Shown: one piece after another, positions 43,355 through 52,842 of the stretch
Layout: each line of letters begins with the position of its first letter
Numbering within the stretch: the stretch's first letter is position 1
DNA from: Cryptosporangium aurantiacum
GTDB lineage: Bacteria > Actinomycetota > Actinomycetes > Mycobacteriales > Cryptosporangiaceae
Direction: 5' to 3'
NCBI RefSeq assembly: GCF_900143005.1
Contig: NZ_FRCS01000018.1
Coordinates: 1-64,000, forward strand
Length of the DNA: 64,000 nucleotides
Position numbers and translations under genes: made by a program
The notes under the pieces: model-generated
What the model was told of the DNA's origin: nothing
The model's database searches: none
What the model saw: only the letters and a program-made list of their open reading frames with translations

Positions 43355-43942
43355 CACGCTCCCTAGCGTCAGTCGCGCCGCCGCCCGGGGTAGCGCGAGA
43401 AACAGCCAGAAGTGTATGGGCGCCGGCTCCCCGTCGCAGTGCTGCCGCACTGTGGACGCGACGGTGCGTCCGACGCTCGCCGCACCACAGCGGGCGGCTT
43501 CCCAGTCTCTTCCGGTCGATCGCCTGAATCGCGTCTCTCTACCGGCGGATTCGAGCCGCTATGGCAGGTACATCGCGACCAGTCGACAGGAGCATAGCCA
43601 AGGAGATGAAGAATCAAGCCAGCGATCGGAAGTCTGTGGATTCTTCCGTCCGAAGAGATGAGTGCGTTGTTACGCTGCGCGATTCTTCACTACGTAATGT
43701 AGTTGAATTCGGGCGTTGGGGCAGGTCACGAGGCCGGAATCTCGGGGGAATTGGCCACAGCAGGGCCAAGAAAGATGGCTTTTCCGTTATTGCGGGGATA
43801 GGGAACGGGTGACTCATTACGCACCGGAGTCACGCGGTTGGGGTCTTTCCCGGTGGCGGAACGCCGAGCGGGGCCGCGCGAGTGTTCGCACGGCCCCGTT
43901 CAGGGTGTCAGTCTTCGGTGCGGCGCAGCCCGCCCGAAGGAG
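43355..43942. other. Gene-free interval with lower GC
   Basis: About 590 bases without a credible gene; the short frames have atypical composition and no ribosome binding sites. The stretch 43590-43820 is clearly less GC-rich than its surroundings and contains TACGTAATGTAGTTG and similar AT-rich words, so it may hold the promoter of the LCP-TetR-symporter genes. The tRNA-Ala terminator is at its right end. Confidence 0.5.
43869..43898 (-). terminator. Terminator of the tRNA-Ala transcript
   Basis: CGGGGCCG pairs with CGGCCCCG, and an inner GCGA pairs with TCGC, giving a 12-bp stem with one mismatch. It lies 44 bases past the tRNA-Ala 3' end on the minus strand. Confidence 0.6.
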
Positions 43943-44015
43943 TGGAGACGAGGGGAATCGAACCCCTAACCCCCGCCTTGCAAAGGCGGTGCTCTGCCAA
44001 TTGAGCTACGTCCCC
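43943..44015 (-). tRNA. tRNA-Ala (anticodon TGC)
   Basis: Cloverleaf on the minus strand: acceptor GGGGACG/CGTCTCC (one G-T pair), D arm GCTCAATTGGCAGAGC, anticodon stem CCGCC/GGCGG around TTTGCAA giving TGC, and T arm AGGGGTTCGATTCCCCT. Discriminator is A at 43943. CCA is not encoded. It follows tRNA-Ile, the order found after gyrA in actinobacteria. Confidence 0.96.
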
Positions 44016-44061
44016 GCGTACGCCGTCGGCGAACCGCAGGGCGCCGTTACGGCGGGAGCTA

Positions 44062-44190
44062 TCAGCGGTGGTCGGGCGCCGTGGTGGCTTCGTGCCAGAG
44101 CTCACGCTCGTCGCTGGCTTCCTTGAACTTCTTGGCAGCCACAACGGCGATGCCCGCGATGGCCGCGAGCACGAGCGCCTTCTTCCACAT
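44062..44190 (-). CDS. DLW-39 family small protein
   Basis: A 42-residue protein beginning MWKKALVLAAIAGIAVVAAKK, with one hydrophobic helix followed by a basic/acidic tail containing RELWHEAT. It matches the short DLW-39 family encoded between the tRNA-Ile and tRNA-Ala genes near gyrA. GGGAG lies about 8 bases before ATG 44190. The function is unknown; it is probably membrane-inserted. Confidence 0.85.
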   Translation of the reverse strand: MWKKALVLAAIAGIAVVAAKKFKEASDERELWHEATTAPDHR

Positions 44191-44232
44191 GGAGAATGCT
44201 CCCTTCTCCGCCCCCACCAATGCGGGCGCTGG

Positions 44233-44306
44233 TGGGGCTAGCTGGAATCGAACCAGCGACCTCATCGTTATCAGCGATGCGCTCTAACCGACTGAGCTAT
44301 AGCCCC
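44233..44306 (-). tRNA. tRNA-Ile (anticodon GAT)
   Basis: Cloverleaf on the minus strand: acceptor GGGGCTA/TAGCCCC, D arm GCTCAGTCGGTTAGAGC, anticodon stem CATCG/CGATG around CTGATAA giving GAT, T arm GCTGGTTCGATTCCAGC, discriminator A at 44233. CCA is not encoded. Confidence 0.96.
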
Positions 44307-44350
44307 CGACGCGGACGAAAGATTACCCTACCCGTCCGCCCGGCCCCAAA

Positions 44351-44376
44351 CCCGCTACCCCCGGCGGGGCAGCGGG
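44351..44376 (-). terminator. Terminator of the gyrA-DUF3566 transcript
   Basis: CCCGCT pairs with AGCGGG and the inner CCCC with GGGG, giving a very stable 10-bp hairpin with a single unpaired base on each side. It lies 16 bases beyond the DUF3566 stop. Confidence 0.7.
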
Positions 44377-44391
44377 ACCTCCGGCGAGCCG

Positions 44392-45651
44392 CTACTGGTT
44401 GCGCTCGGCCAGCGTCAGCTCGACGCCGCCGACCAGGTCGGCACACACGTTGTAGATGAACGCGCCCAGCGTCGCCAACGCGGTGAACAGGACCATGTTC
44501 ACCGCTCCGAGCAGGGCCGATCCACCGATCACCATCTTCGCGGTGATCGCCAGGTCGACGCCCTGGCTGCCGTCCTGGCCGGCCGTGACCGTGCTGATCG
44601 TGTCGTTGAGGCTGTCCCAGACACCCAGCGCCCCGAGGACCATGTAGAGGATCGACGTGGCCACCACGGACGCGATGAACAGCACCAGCGACACTGCGAA
44701 CGAGAACTTCATCACCGACCAGGGGTCGACCTTCTTCAGCTGCAGCCGGGCCCGGCGCGGACCCCGGCTCGCGGCCGCCGAGACGGTCTGACGCGCCGAA
44801 CGGACGGCCTCTCCGACCTGGACCCTGGGCGGGGCCGCAGCGCCGCTCGGCTGGCCCGCTGAGCCGCCGGAGACGGGCGCCGCGCTGGCGGCGGCAGCCT
44901 GCGGCGTACCACCCACGGCGTGCGCGGCCGGCGGGCTGACCGACGCGGTGGCCGGACGGCTCGCCTGCGACACGCTGGTGTCCCGGTCGAACGACGGCAT
45001 CGACGCGGTGGCCGCAGCCGGGGACGGGGTCGGCGTCGGCGGTTTCGCGGAAGCGGTGGTGCGCGCGGCGGAGGTGCTGGTTCCGCCCCCGGACGTGGGG
45101 GTGGTCGGCGAACCGGACGCCGCGGCCGGGGCCGGGGTGGCCACCGGCTTGCCGTACGTGGTGCCCTGGCTCTTCGTCGCCGGCCGGGTGGCACCGTTGG
45201 CGGCGCCGCCGGACGCCGAAGCTGCCGACGCGGACGCCGGGGTGCTCTTCGCCGCGGCGGGCTTCGTCGGGCTCGACGCCTTGGTCGGCGTGGAGGCAGC
45301 GGCTCCGGAGCTCGCGGACGGCGTCGTACCGGCGGCGGCCGGCTTGGCCGCGCCGGTCCCGGCCCCGCTCGTGCCCCCCTGCGACCCGGCGGCCGGCGCC
45401 GGAGCGCCTGCCGCCTTGGTCGTCGCGGGCGAGGACGCGTCGGTCGCCCCCGGTTTGGTGGGCTGCTTCGGCGCCGTCGGCTTGGCCGACGGCGCGGCAG
45501 TGTTGCCGCTCCGGCCGGTGTCGCGCGACGGCGTGGTGGCGCCCCCCACGGTGGCTCTGCCCACGGTGGCCTTCCCCACCGCGGCGGACGCCCGGGCCGG
45601 GCCGCTCGAGTTCTGAGCGCCCGGACCGTCCGTGCTCTCGGAGTCAGTCAT
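44392..45651 (-). CDS. DUF3566 membrane protein
   Basis: A 419-residue protein with the conserved DUF3566 domain (about 290-415): RRARLQLKKVDPWSVMKFSF, two transmembrane helices (about 310-335 and 375-400) and the closing NVCADLVGGVELTLAE. This is the gene always found after gyrA in actinobacteria (like Rv0007) and proposed to influence cell shape or division. About 280 N-terminal residues are low-complexity Ala/Pro/Ser/Thr/Gly, much longer than the domain itself. The start ATG overlaps the gyrA stop (TGATG). Confidence 0.9.
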   Translation of the reverse strand: MTDSESTDGPGAQNSSGPARASAAVGKATVGRATVGGATTPSRDTGRSGNTAAPSAKPTAPKQPTKPGATDASSPATTKAAGAPAPAAGSQGGTSGAGTGAAKPAAAGTTPSASSGAAASTPTKASSPTKPAAAKSTPASASAASASGGAANGATRPATKSQGTTYGKPVATPAPAAASGSPTTPTSGGGTSTSAARTTASAKPPTPTPSPAAATASMPSFDRDTSVSQASRPATASVSPPAAHAVGGTPQAAAASAAPVSGGSAGQPSGAAAPPRVQVGEAVRSARQTVSAAASRGPRRARLQLKKVDPWSVMKFSFAVSLVLFIASVVATSILYMVLGALGVWDSLNDTISTVTAGQDGSQGVDLAITAKMVIGGSALLGAVNMVLFTALATLGAFIYNVCADLVGGVELTLAERNQ

Positions 45652-48134
45652 CAGCCGTCCTGTCCGTCAGGTTCGTCCTCGTTGCGCGCGATCGCCACCA
45701 GTGTCACCCCGGCCGGGAGTTCCATGAGCTTGACCCCCATCGTGTTCCGGTCACGAGTGCGACGAACCTGCCGCACCGGCGTCCGGATCACACCGCCGTT
45801 GGACGTGATGGCGAAGAGCTCATCATCGGTGGTTACCGCAAGGGCCGCGATGAGCCGTCCGCGCTTCGACACGATCCTGGCAGTCACAACCCCCTTACCA
45901 CCACGACCTTGGACCGGATACTCCTCAATTGGTGTCCGCTTGGCGAAACCGCCCTCGGTCGCGACAAGGACATCCATACCCTCGCGAGCCACGTGCATCG
46001 AGAGCAGTTCGTCCTCGCCGGTGAACCGCATACCGATAACACCCGAGGTCGCCCGGCCCATCGGGCGCAGCGACTCGTCGTCCGCCTTGAAGCAGATCGC
46101 CTGAGCCTGCTTGCTGACCAGCAGCAGGTTGTCGTTCTCGTTGATCAGCTCCGCGCCCACCAGCTCGTCGCCGTCGCGCAGGTTGATCGCGATGACGCCG
46201 CCCTGCCGGTTCGAGTCGAACTCGGTGAGCCGGGTCTTCTTCACCAGCCCGTTCCGAGTGGCCAGCACCAGGTGCGGCGCGTCCTCGTAGGTGCGGATCT
46301 CGATGACCTCGGCGATGTGCTCGTCCGGCTGGAACGCGAGCAGGTTCGCCACGTGCTGGCCGCGGGCGGTTCGGCTCGCCTCCGGCAGTTCGTACGCCTT
46401 GACGCGGTAGACCCGGCCCTTGTTCGTGAAGAACAGGATCCAGTCGTGGGTCGAGCAGACGAAGAAGTGGGCGACGATGTCGTCCTGCTTGAGCGCCGCG
46501 CCCTGGACGCCCTTGCCGCCACGCCGCTGCGACCGGTAGAGGTCGACCTTCGTGCGCTTGGCGTAGCCGGTGCGAGTGATCGTGACGACCACCGGCTCCT
46601 CGGCGATCAGGTCTTCCATCGAGACGTCGCCGTCGTACGGCAGGATCGTCGTCCGCCGGTCGTCGCCGTACTTGTCGACGATCGCCTGCAGCTCCTCGCC
46701 GATGATCTGGCGCTGGCGCTCGTCGCTGGCGAGGATCGCCTCGAGCTCGGCGATGTCCTCCATCAACTGGTTGTACTCGTCGATGATCTTCTGCCGCTCG
46801 AGAGCGGCCAGCCGACGCAGCTGCATGTCCAGGATCGCGGTGGCCTGCAGCTCGTCGATCTCCAGGAGCTGCATCAGGCCGGTGCGCGCGACGTCGACGG
46901 TCTCCGACGCGCGGATCAGCGCGATGACCTCGTCGAGCGCGTCCAGCGCCTTGAGGTAACCACGCAGGATGTGGGCCCGCTCCTCCTTCTTGCGGAGGCG
47001 GTAGCGGGTGCGCCGGACGATGACCTCGACCTGGTGGGCGACGTAGTACCGCACCATCTGGGCGATGTTCAGCGTCCGCGGGACGCCGTCGACGATCGCC
47101 AGCATGTTGACGCCGAACGAGTCCTGCAGCTGGGTGTGCTTGTAAAGGTTGTTCAGCACGACCTTGGCGACCGCGTCCCGCTTGAGGACCAGAACCAGGC
47201 GCTGGCCGGTACGGCCGGAGGACTCGTCGCGGATGTCGGCGATGCCCGCGAGCTTGCCCTCCTTGACCAGCTCGGCGATGCGCTCGGCCAGGTTGTCGGG
47301 GTTGACCTGGTACGGCAGCTCGGTGACGACGAGCATCTGGCGGCCGCGGCGGTCTTCCTCCACCTCGACGACCGACCGCATCCGGACCAGACCGCGGCCG
47401 GTGCGGTAGGCGTCCGCGATGCCCTCGGCGCCGACGATCAACGCACCGGTCGGGAAGTCCGGGCCCTTGATCCGGGCCGCCATCGCGACGATGGTCTCTT
47501 CCTCGGGCGCATCCGGGTTGTCCAGACACCACTGGACGCCGGCCGCGACCTCGCGGAGGTTGTGCGGCGGGATGTTGGTCGCCATCCCGACCGCGATGCC
47601 GGCCGAGCCGTTGACCAGCAGGTTCGGGAACCGGGACGGGAGGATCGCCGGCTCGGTCGCCCGGCCGTCGTAGTTCGGGACCATGTCGACGGTGTCTTCG
47701 TCGATGTCCCGGACCATCTCCATGGCCAACGGGTCGAGCCGGCACTCGGTGTAGCGCATCGCGGCGGCCGGGTCGTTGCCCGGCGAGCCGAAGTTGCCGT
47801 TGCCGTCGATCAGCGGGTGGCGCAGCGACCAGGGCTGCGCCATCCGGACCAGCGTGTCGTAGATCGAGGTGTCACCGTGCGGGTGGTACTGCCCCATCAC
47901 GTCACCGACGACGCGGGAACACTTCACGTATCCGCGTTCCGGCCGGTAACCGCCGTCGTACATGCCGTACAGGACCTTGCGGTGCACAGGCTTGAGGCCG
48001 TCCCGCACATCCGGTAGCGCGCGCCCGACGATGACGCTCATCGCGTAGTCGAGGTAGCTGCGCTGCATCTCCACCTCGAGCCCGACGGGCTCGACGCGGT
48101 CGCCGGAGGGTGGCGGGGTCGTCGTCTCGGTCAC
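45651..48134 (-). CDS. gyrA: DNA gyrase subunit A
   Basis: An 827-residue type IIA topoisomerase subunit that cleaves and rejoins DNA to introduce negative supercoils. The breakage-reunion domain has [23 protein letters not shown], the quinolone-determining segment [18 protein letters not shown], and the catalytic Tyr128 in AAMRYTE. The C-terminal beta-pinwheel contains the GyrA box QRRGGKG (in [12 protein letters not shown]). Residue 89 is Thr where M. tuberculosis has Ala and E. coli Ser. GTG 48134 is the start. It is cotranscribed with gyrB in the usual order. Confidence 0.98.
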   Translation of the reverse strand: MTETTTPPPSGDRVEPVGLEVEMQRSYLDYAMSVIVGRALPDVRDGLKPVHRKVLYGMYDGGYRPERGYVKCSRVVGDVMGQYHPHGDTSIYDTLVRMAQPWSLRHPLIDGNGNFGSPGNDPAAAMRYTECRLDPLAMEMVRDIDEDTVDMVPNYDGRATEPAILPSRFPNLLVNGSAGIAVGMATNIPPHNLREVAAGVQWCLDNPDAPEEETIVAMAARIKGPDFPTGALIVGAEGIADAYRTGRGLVRMRSVVEVEEDRRGRQMLVVTELPYQVNPDNLAERIAELVKEGKLAGIADIRDESSGRTGQRLVLVLKRDAVAKVVLNNLYKHTQLQDSFGVNMLAIVDGVPRTLNIAQMVRYYVAHQVEVIVRRTRYRLRKKEERAHILRGYLKALDALDEVIALIRASETVDVARTGLMQLLEIDELQATAILDMQLRRLAALERQKIIDEYNQLMEDIAELEAILASDERQRQIIGEELQAIVDKYGDDRRTTILPYDGDVSMEDLIAEEPVVVTITRTGYAKRTKVDLYRSQRRGGKGVQGAALKQDDIVAHFFVCSTHDWILFFTNKGRVYRVKAYELPEASRTARGQHVANLLAFQPDEHIAEVIEIRTYEDAPHLVLATRNGLVKKTRLTEFDSNRQGGVIAINLRDGDELVGAELINENDNLLLVSKQAQAICFKADDESLRPMGRATSGVIGMRFTGEDELLSMHVAREGMDVLVATEGGFAKRTPIEEYPVQGRGGKGVVTARIVSKRGRLIAALAVTTDDELFAITSNGGVIRTPVRQVRRTRDRNTMGVKLMELPAGVTLVAIARNEDEPDGQDG

Positions 48135-48200
48135 GAACTGCCTTCCGGTGTGGATATCGCTCCCGCGGCGGGGAGATTTTTCCGATATGCCGTTTTACGA

Positions 48201-48230
48201 TGTGGATGAGGCTGTGAACAGTGTGGACAA
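48201..48230. promoter_or_regulatory. DnaA boxes in the gyrB-gyrA spacer
   Basis: TGTGGACAA at 48222-48230 is a perfect reverse copy of the DnaA box TTGTCCACA; TGTGGATGA at 48201-48209 differs by one base from TTATCCACA in reverse. Both lie in the 175-base gyrB-gyrA spacer. They could allow DnaA to influence gyrA expression; that is inference. Confidence 0.45.
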
Positions 48231-48309
48231 CTTCCGGCCCTGGCCTTGCGCAGTACGGCGCATTTGCAGCCCCTTACCAGCGTTTCCACACGACAAACAT
48301 CAGATCGAA

Positions 48310-50265
48310 TTAGATGTCCAAGAAACGGACATCCTTAGCGTTCTGCTGGATGAACGTTCGGCGCGCCTCGACGTCCTCGCCCATCAGGACGCTGAACAGC
48401 TCGTCGGCCACCGCGGCGTCGTCGAGCGTGACCTGGAGCAACGTCCGGGTCGCCGGGTTCATCGTGGTCTCCCACAGCTCGGGGTAGTTCATCTCGCCGA
48501 GACCCTTGAACCGCTGGATGTCGTCCGGCTTGGCCTTGGGGTTCTTCTCCTGCCGGAGCCGGATCAGACCGTCGCGCTCGCGGTCGGAGAACGCGTACTG
48601 GGCGTCGTCGCCCTTCTTGTTCCACTTCACCTTGTACAGCGGCGGCTGGGCGAGGTACACGTGGCCGAGCTCGACCAGCGGCTTCATGAAGCGGAACAGC
48701 AGCGTCAGGAGCAGCGTCCGGATGTGCTGACCGTCGACGTCGGCGTCGGCCATCAGCACGATCTTGTGATAGCGGAGCTTCTCGATGTCGAACTCGTCGT
48801 GGATGCCGGTGCCCAGCGCGGTGATCAGCGACTGGACCTCGTTGTTCTTCAGCACCCGGTCGATCCGGGCCTTCTCGACGTTCAGGATCTTGCCGCGGAT
48901 CGGCAGGATCGCCTGGAACTTCGGGTCGCGCCCCTGCTTGGCCGAGCCGCCTGCCGAGTCACCCTCGACGATGTAGAGCTCGCACTCACGCGGGTCGGAC
49001 GACTGGCAGTCGGACAGCTTGCCGGGCATCGCGTTGGAGTCCAGCGCGCTCTTCCGGCGGGCGAGCTTGCGGGCCTGCTGCGCGGCGATGCGCGCCCGGG
49101 ACGCGGCCGAGGCCTTCTGGATGATCGCCCTGGCCTCGCTGGGGTTGCGCTCGAACCAGTCGTTGAGCCACTCGTTGCAGATCTTCTGGACGAACGACTT
49201 CACCTCGGTGTTGCCGAGCTTGGTCTTCGTCTGGCCCTCGAACTGCGGGTCGGCGATCTTGACGCTGATGATCGCGGCCAGACCCTCACGGATGTCGTCG
49301 CCGGTGAGGTTGTCGTCGTTGCCGCGGAGGAGCTTCTTGTCCTTGGCGTACCGGTTGACGATGCTCGTCAGCGAGGTGCGGAAGCCCTCGTCGTGGGTGC
49401 CGCCCTCGTGGGTGTTGATCGTGTTCGCGAACGAGTGGATCGACTCGCGGTAGCTCTCGTTCCACTGCATCGCGACCTCGACGGCGAGGCCCTGGCTCTC
49501 ACCGGCGAACTCGATCACGCTCTTGTGGATCGGGGTGTTCTTCTCGTTGAGGAACCGTACGTAGTCGGCGATACCGCCCTTGTACTGGTACGTGTACTCG
49601 CGTGGCTTCTCACCGCGCTCCTCGTCCTCGCCGCGCTCGTCGCGCAGGATCAGCGTCAGGCCCCGGTTGAGGAACGCCATCTCCTGCATACGGCGCCGGA
49701 TCGTCTCGAGGTTGTAGGTCGTGGTCTCGAAGATCGTCGGGTCGGCCCAGAACGTGATCGCGGTGCCGTGCTCGCTGGTCGCACCGCGCTTCTCCAGCTT
49801 GGCGGCCGGCTGCGTGTTCTCGTACGGCTGGTACCAGACGTAGCCGTCGGTCTTGATCTCGACCTCGAGCTTGTGCGAGAGCGCGTTGACGACCGAGACG
49901 CCGACGCCGTGCAGACCACCCGAGACCGCGTAGGACTTGCCGTCGAATTTGCCACCGGCGTGGAGCACGGTGAGGACGACCTCGACGGCCGGACGCTTCT
50001 CGACCGGGTGCAGGCCGACCGGGATGCCACGGCCGTTGTCGACGACGCGGACTCCGCCGTCGTCGAGCAGCGTGACCTCGACCGTGTCGCAGTAGCCGGC
50101 GAGCGCCTCGTCGACCGCGTTGTCCACGACCTCCCAGACCATGTGGTGGAGGCCGCGCTCACCGGTGGAACCGATGTACATACCGGGACGCTTGCGGACT
50201 GCTTCGAGGCCTTCGAGAACAGTGATGGAGCTGGCGTTGTAGCCGGACTTCTTCTTTTCTGACAC
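48310..50265 (-). CDS. gyrB: DNA gyrase subunit B
   Basis: A 651-residue ATPase subunit of gyrase. The GHKL ATPase domain has [24 protein letters not shown] and [15 protein letters not shown]; the TOPRIM domain has [17 protein letters not shown] with catalytic Glu and [15 protein letters not shown] and the C-terminal KDVRFLDI complete the family ends. The frame is open to 50448, but GTG 50265 is selected because it precedes the conserved [29 protein letters not shown] and has GAGG about 8 bases upstream. Confidence 0.98.
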   Translation of the reverse strand: MSEKKKSGYNASSITVLEGLEAVRKRPGMYIGSTGERGLHHMVWEVVDNAVDEALAGYCDTVEVTLLDDGGVRVVDNGRGIPVGLHPVEKRPAVEVVLTVLHAGGKFDGKSYAVSGGLHGVGVSVVNALSHKLEVEIKTDGYVWYQPYENTQPAAKLEKRGATSEHGTAITFWADPTIFETTTYNLETIRRRMQEMAFLNRGLTLILRDERGEDEERGEKPREYTYQYKGGIADYVRFLNEKNTPIHKSVIEFAGESQGLAVEVAMQWNESYRESIHSFANTINTHEGGTHDEGFRTSLTSIVNRYAKDKKLLRGNDDNLTGDDIREGLAAIISVKIADPQFEGQTKTKLGNTEVKSFVQKICNEWLNDWFERNPSEARAIIQKASAASRARIAAQQARKLARRKSALDSNAMPGKLSDCQSSDPRECELYIVEGDSAGGSAKQGRDPKFQAILPIRGKILNVEKARIDRVLKNNEVQSLITALGTGIHDEFDIEKLRYHKIVLMADADVDGQHIRTLLLTLLFRFMKPLVELGHVYLAQPPLYKVKWNKKGDDAQYAFSDRERDGLIRLRQEKNPKAKPDDIQRFKGLGEMNYPELWETTMNPATRTLLQVTLDDAAVADELFSVLMGEDVEARRTFIQQNAKDVRFLDI

Positions 50266-50493
50266 TGAGTGGCCTCGGCTGCTCTCTCCACCGGCGGGTC
50301 CGGCGGCGTCTGGCGCAACAGGAATCCCATCGCCACGACGCGCCGACCGGTGTGAGCACCGGAGGAGCGCGGCGCGGCGAAGCCTGACACGCGCGGGTAC
50401 GAGATCCAGTCTAGCCGTCACGTCCGACAGGAAGTCGCAGCGGCGCACCCTGTGGGCAAGCTGACGCTTTTGGCCCCCCGTCCACGTGGGTAC

Positions 50494-51102
50494 CTACTGG
50501 GGCTGGCTGCCGACTTCGTACGACCGGTTTCCCGGCGCGAACCTGGTCGCTGTGGTAGTCGGATAGCGACCGTACCGTGAGGCCTCACCCGGACGGGCTC
50601 CGCTCGACGTCGTCAGGCCGGGTAACCGACGGTCGGCACCGGCCGGGCGGGGGCGGGCCGGTGCGGAATCGGGCTGTGGATAGCCACCTCCGGGTGCGCC
50701 GGGGTCGGCCGGAGCCGACGGGCCGGTGCCCGTCGGCTGGCCACCGGGCGACGCCGCTCCACCCGGCGCCCCGCCGGCCGCGCCACTCGCTGCTCCACCG
50801 GCCGCGCCACTCGCCGCTCCACCGGCCGCGAGGCGCGCGGCGAATGTGCGGAGCAGTTCGGCGGTCTGGGTCAACGGCACCACGGCTTCCCGCGCGCGGT
50901 CAGCGGCCTGGACGAGGTGCGCCGCCAGGCTCGGTGGCGCGGTGATCGGCGGCCCCTCGGGCTGGTCGAACCGGAGCGTGGCCACCGCGCTCGCAGCGTC
51001 CCGGAGCTTCTGCGACGCCTCCACCACGGGGCGCCGGTGCTGCTGGGCCTGGTCGGAGAGGAAGCGGAGCCGTCCGGCGATCCGCTCCAACTCAGATGAC
51101 AT
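50494..51102 (-). CDS. Coiled-coil protein with Gly/Ala repeat
   Basis: A 202-residue protein of unknown function. The N-terminal half (about 1-95) is predicted helical with SSELERIAGRLRFLSDQAQQHRRPVVEASQKLRD, of WXG100/ESX-like size but without a WXG motif. A Gly/Ala repeat (about 92-118) and a long Pro/Gly/Arg disordered tail follow. No signal peptide or membrane helix. It is probably cotranscribed with the smaller coiled-coil gene upstream (92-base gap). The locus is specific to this interval between gyrB and dciA. Confidence 0.6.
   Translation of the reverse strand: MSSELERIAGRLRFLSDQAQQHRRPVVEASQKLRDAASAVATLRFDQPEGPPITAPPSLAAHLVQAADRAREAVVPLTQTAELLRTFAARLAAGGAASGAAGGAASGAAGGAPGGAASPGGQPTGTGPSAPADPGAPGGGYPQPDSAPARPRPAGADRRLPGLTTSSGARPGEASRYGRYPTTTATRFAPGNRSYEVGSQPQ
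50753..50832. repeat. 24-bp tandem repeat inside a gene
   Basis: Copies starting at 50777, 50801 and 50825 (with a decayed one before) have the unit GCCGCGCCACTCGCTGCTCCACCG. They encode an 8-residue Ala/Gly/Ser unit (AAGGAASG) in the linker of the coiled-coil protein. Confidence 0.75.
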
Positions 51103-51194
51103 CGGGCCGCCTCCAGGAACCTTCGGTGCCGGTTCGCGCGCTCTCCGTGGTCATTCTCCCACCGGCCCCGCGTGAATAACTGGGGTCGTCGCGA

Positions 51195-51461
51195 TCACTC
51201 AGGCACCCGCGCAGCGAAGTTGCGGCCCTCGATGACCGCGCTGCGCATCAGTTCGATCGATCGGTCCAGCTCGTCGAGGTTCCGCTGGAGCTGATCGAGG
51301 ACCTTTCGGTCGTAGCCGGTCGCCGTGCCGGCGATCGCCGAGTCGACCTGCGAGACGGCCTCGTGAATCTGCTGTCGCAGCAGGGTGAGGCTCGCCGCTT
51401 GCCGGTCGACCTGGCTCAGTCGCTCGAGAAGCCGTCGTTTCTCGGCTGCCGAAGTCGCCAT
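51195..51461 (-). CDS. Small coiled-coil protein
   Basis: An 88-residue, highly charged, helical protein starting MATSAAEKRRLLERLSQVDRQ, with heptad-like Leu/Ile spacing up to residue 75. It has no membrane helix. ATG 51461 is chosen over further upstream starts because the N-terminal residues beyond it are Arg/Ser/His-rich and unlike the rest. Function unknown. It is the first of two leftward genes in the accessory block and lies divergent from the FAD oxidoreductase gene. Confidence 0.6.
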   Translation of the reverse strand: MATSAAEKRRLLERLSQVDRQAASLTLLRQQIHEAVSQVDSAIAGTATGYDRKVLDQLQRNLDELDRSIELMRSAVIEGRNFAARVPE

Positions 51462-51579
51462 GCCGGATGACTTTAGCGGGCTCGCGACCGACCGAGTTGG
51501 ACGGTGAAGCGATCGGGAACGGTGTGCTCGATGAGATGAATGATGCATAGCGATCGCTGTCGATCAATGTCGATTTCGC

Positions 51580-51661
51580 TTGATCCACATTTCCACAGGC
51601 GGCCTGTGGATAACTCCCCGAGGCACCTCTGGGCTGCAGTCTGATCGATGTTGATCAACAT
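51580..51661. promoter_or_regulatory. Composite element upstream of the FAD oxidoreductase
   Basis: TTGATCCACAT (51580-51590) is followed by TCCACAGG-CGG-CCTGTGGA, an inverted pair of DnaA-box-like sequences; the second arm extends to TGTGGATAA (51605-51613, a perfect reverse TTATCCACA). At 51648-51661 lies the perfect 14-bp palindrome ATGTTGATCAACAT. The arrangement recurs upstream of the next gene (52737-52812). It probably controls the rightward gene at 51737 and perhaps the leftward gene at 51461. Confidence 0.6.
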
Positions 51662-51736
51662 AGATCGTCATGGAACGGGGTTGACCATGCACCAGGCCCG
51701 GGGAGGTCGGCGCGGGCGGGCTGTGACGATGGACGC

Positions 51737-52684
51737 ATGGCGGCTGACGTGCAGATCATCGGTGCGGGGATCGCAGGGCTCGCGTGTGCGAGGGCGATCG
51801 TCGGCGCCGGTCACCGGGTAGTGGTCCGCGAGCGGTCGAACGTGATGGGTGGACGGATGGCGACCCGGCACCTGAGCGGCCGCCCGGTGGACCTCGGCGC
51901 GTCGTACTTCACCTGCCGCGACGACGCCTTCCGTGCGGTCGCCGAGGATTGGGTCCACCGCGGCCTCGCCCACCCGTGGACCAGCTCGTTCGCCGTTCAC
52001 ACCCCGGAGGGCCTCGACCGCGGCGAGGACGGTCCGGTCCGCTACGGCACTCCCGGAGGCCTGCGCTCGCTCATCGAGGACCTCGCGGCCGGGCTGCTGG
52101 TGTCGCTCGGCGACCCGGTCACCGATGTCCGCCCCGGCCCACGCGTCAACGGATGGCCCGCCGACGCCGTCGTGCTCGCGATGCCGGACCCGCAGGCACA
52201 CCGCCTGCTCGACCCTGCCTGCGCCGCCGAGCGCGAGGCCACCGCGGATTCCCGCTGGTCACCGGTGCTCGCGGTGGCCGCAGGCTGGCCCGACCGACGG
52301 TGGGACGTCGACGGGGTCTTCGTGCACGACGACCCGGTCGTGGAGTGGATCGCCGACGACGGCCGCCGCCGCGGCGACTCCGCGCCCGTCCTGGTCGCCC
52401 ACACCACTGCGGAGTTCGCCACGGCTCACCTCGACGACCCCGATCAGGCCGCCGAGACCGTGATCGACGCCGTCTGCGGCATTCTCGCGATCGACGAGCC
52501 GCCGAGCTGGACGTACGTCGAACCGTGGCGCGAGGCGCGACCGCTGGGGCCGCGCGCGACGTCGTACCACTTCGGTGACGCCCGGATCGGCCTGTGCGGC
52601 GACGCTTGGGGGTCACCGCGGATCGAGACTGCCTGGCTGTCCGGTCACCGGCTCGGCGTCGAAATCGCCCGCACGCTCGCCTGA
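51737..52684 (+). CDS. Renalase-like FAD-dependent oxidoreductase
   Basis: A 315-residue flavoprotein. The N-terminal FAD-binding fold is IIGAGIAGLACARAIVGAGHRVVVRERSNVMGGRMATRHL, with the typical GG-R(M/L)ATR of renalase and related NAD(P)-binding proteins. The active-site neighbourhood DLGASYFTCRD is also family-like. The C-terminal FAD segment is FGDARIGLCGDAWGSPRIETAWLSGHRLG. Substrate unknown; renalase-like bacterial enzymes oxidise misreduced dihydro-nicotinamide forms. It shares a promoter element with the next gene. Confidence 0.85.
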   Translation: MAADVQIIGAGIAGLACARAIVGAGHRVVVRERSNVMGGRMATRHLSGRPVDLGASYFTCRDDAFRAVAEDWVHRGLAHPWTSSFAVHTPEGLDRGEDGPVRYGTPGGLRSLIEDLAAGLLVSLGDPVTDVRPGPRVNGWPADAVVLAMPDPQAHRLLDPACAAEREATADSRWSPVLAVAAGWPDRRWDVDGVFVHDDPVVEWIADDGRRRGDSAPVLVAHTTAEFATAHLDDPDQAAETVIDAVCGILAIDEPPSWTYVEPWREARPLGPRATSYHFGDARIGLCGDAWGSPRIETAWLSGHRLGVEIARTLA

Positions 52685-52736
52685 TTCCCGGCCGGCCGCT
52701 GCTCCCGCACACGCCTGCAACCTGGGTCGATCGATA

Positions 52737-52812
52737 TTGATCCACATATCCACAAGACACCTGTGGATACCGCCATCCCGCGGAGACACCGCATCGATAC
52801 ATTGATCAATGT
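52737..52812. promoter_or_regulatory. Composite element upstream of the HTH-citrate synthase gene
   Basis: TTGATCCACAT (52737-52747), then TCCACA-AGACACC-TGTGGATA, an inverted DnaA-box-like pair, and 63 bases from the element start the perfect palindrome ACATTGATCAATGT at 52799-52812. It aligns closely with the element at 51580-51661. The palindrome ends 30 bases before the ATG at 52843, so it would overlap the core promoter or the transcription start, suggesting autoregulation. Confidence 0.6.
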
Positions 52813-52842
52813 GGGCAGGGTGGGCGAGCGGGGAGGTGAGGG

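Noticed and set aside
43369-43817. Small open frames in the gap left of tRNA-Ala
   Set aside because: Cys/Arg/Pro- or Ser/Arg-rich sequences without start signals or recognisable homology; treated as non-coding.
45909-48017. Open frame of about 700 codons opposite gyrA
   Set aside because: It is a Val/Asp/Arg-rich antisense frame of gyrA with no known family; the same occurs opposite gyrB (48148-50262).
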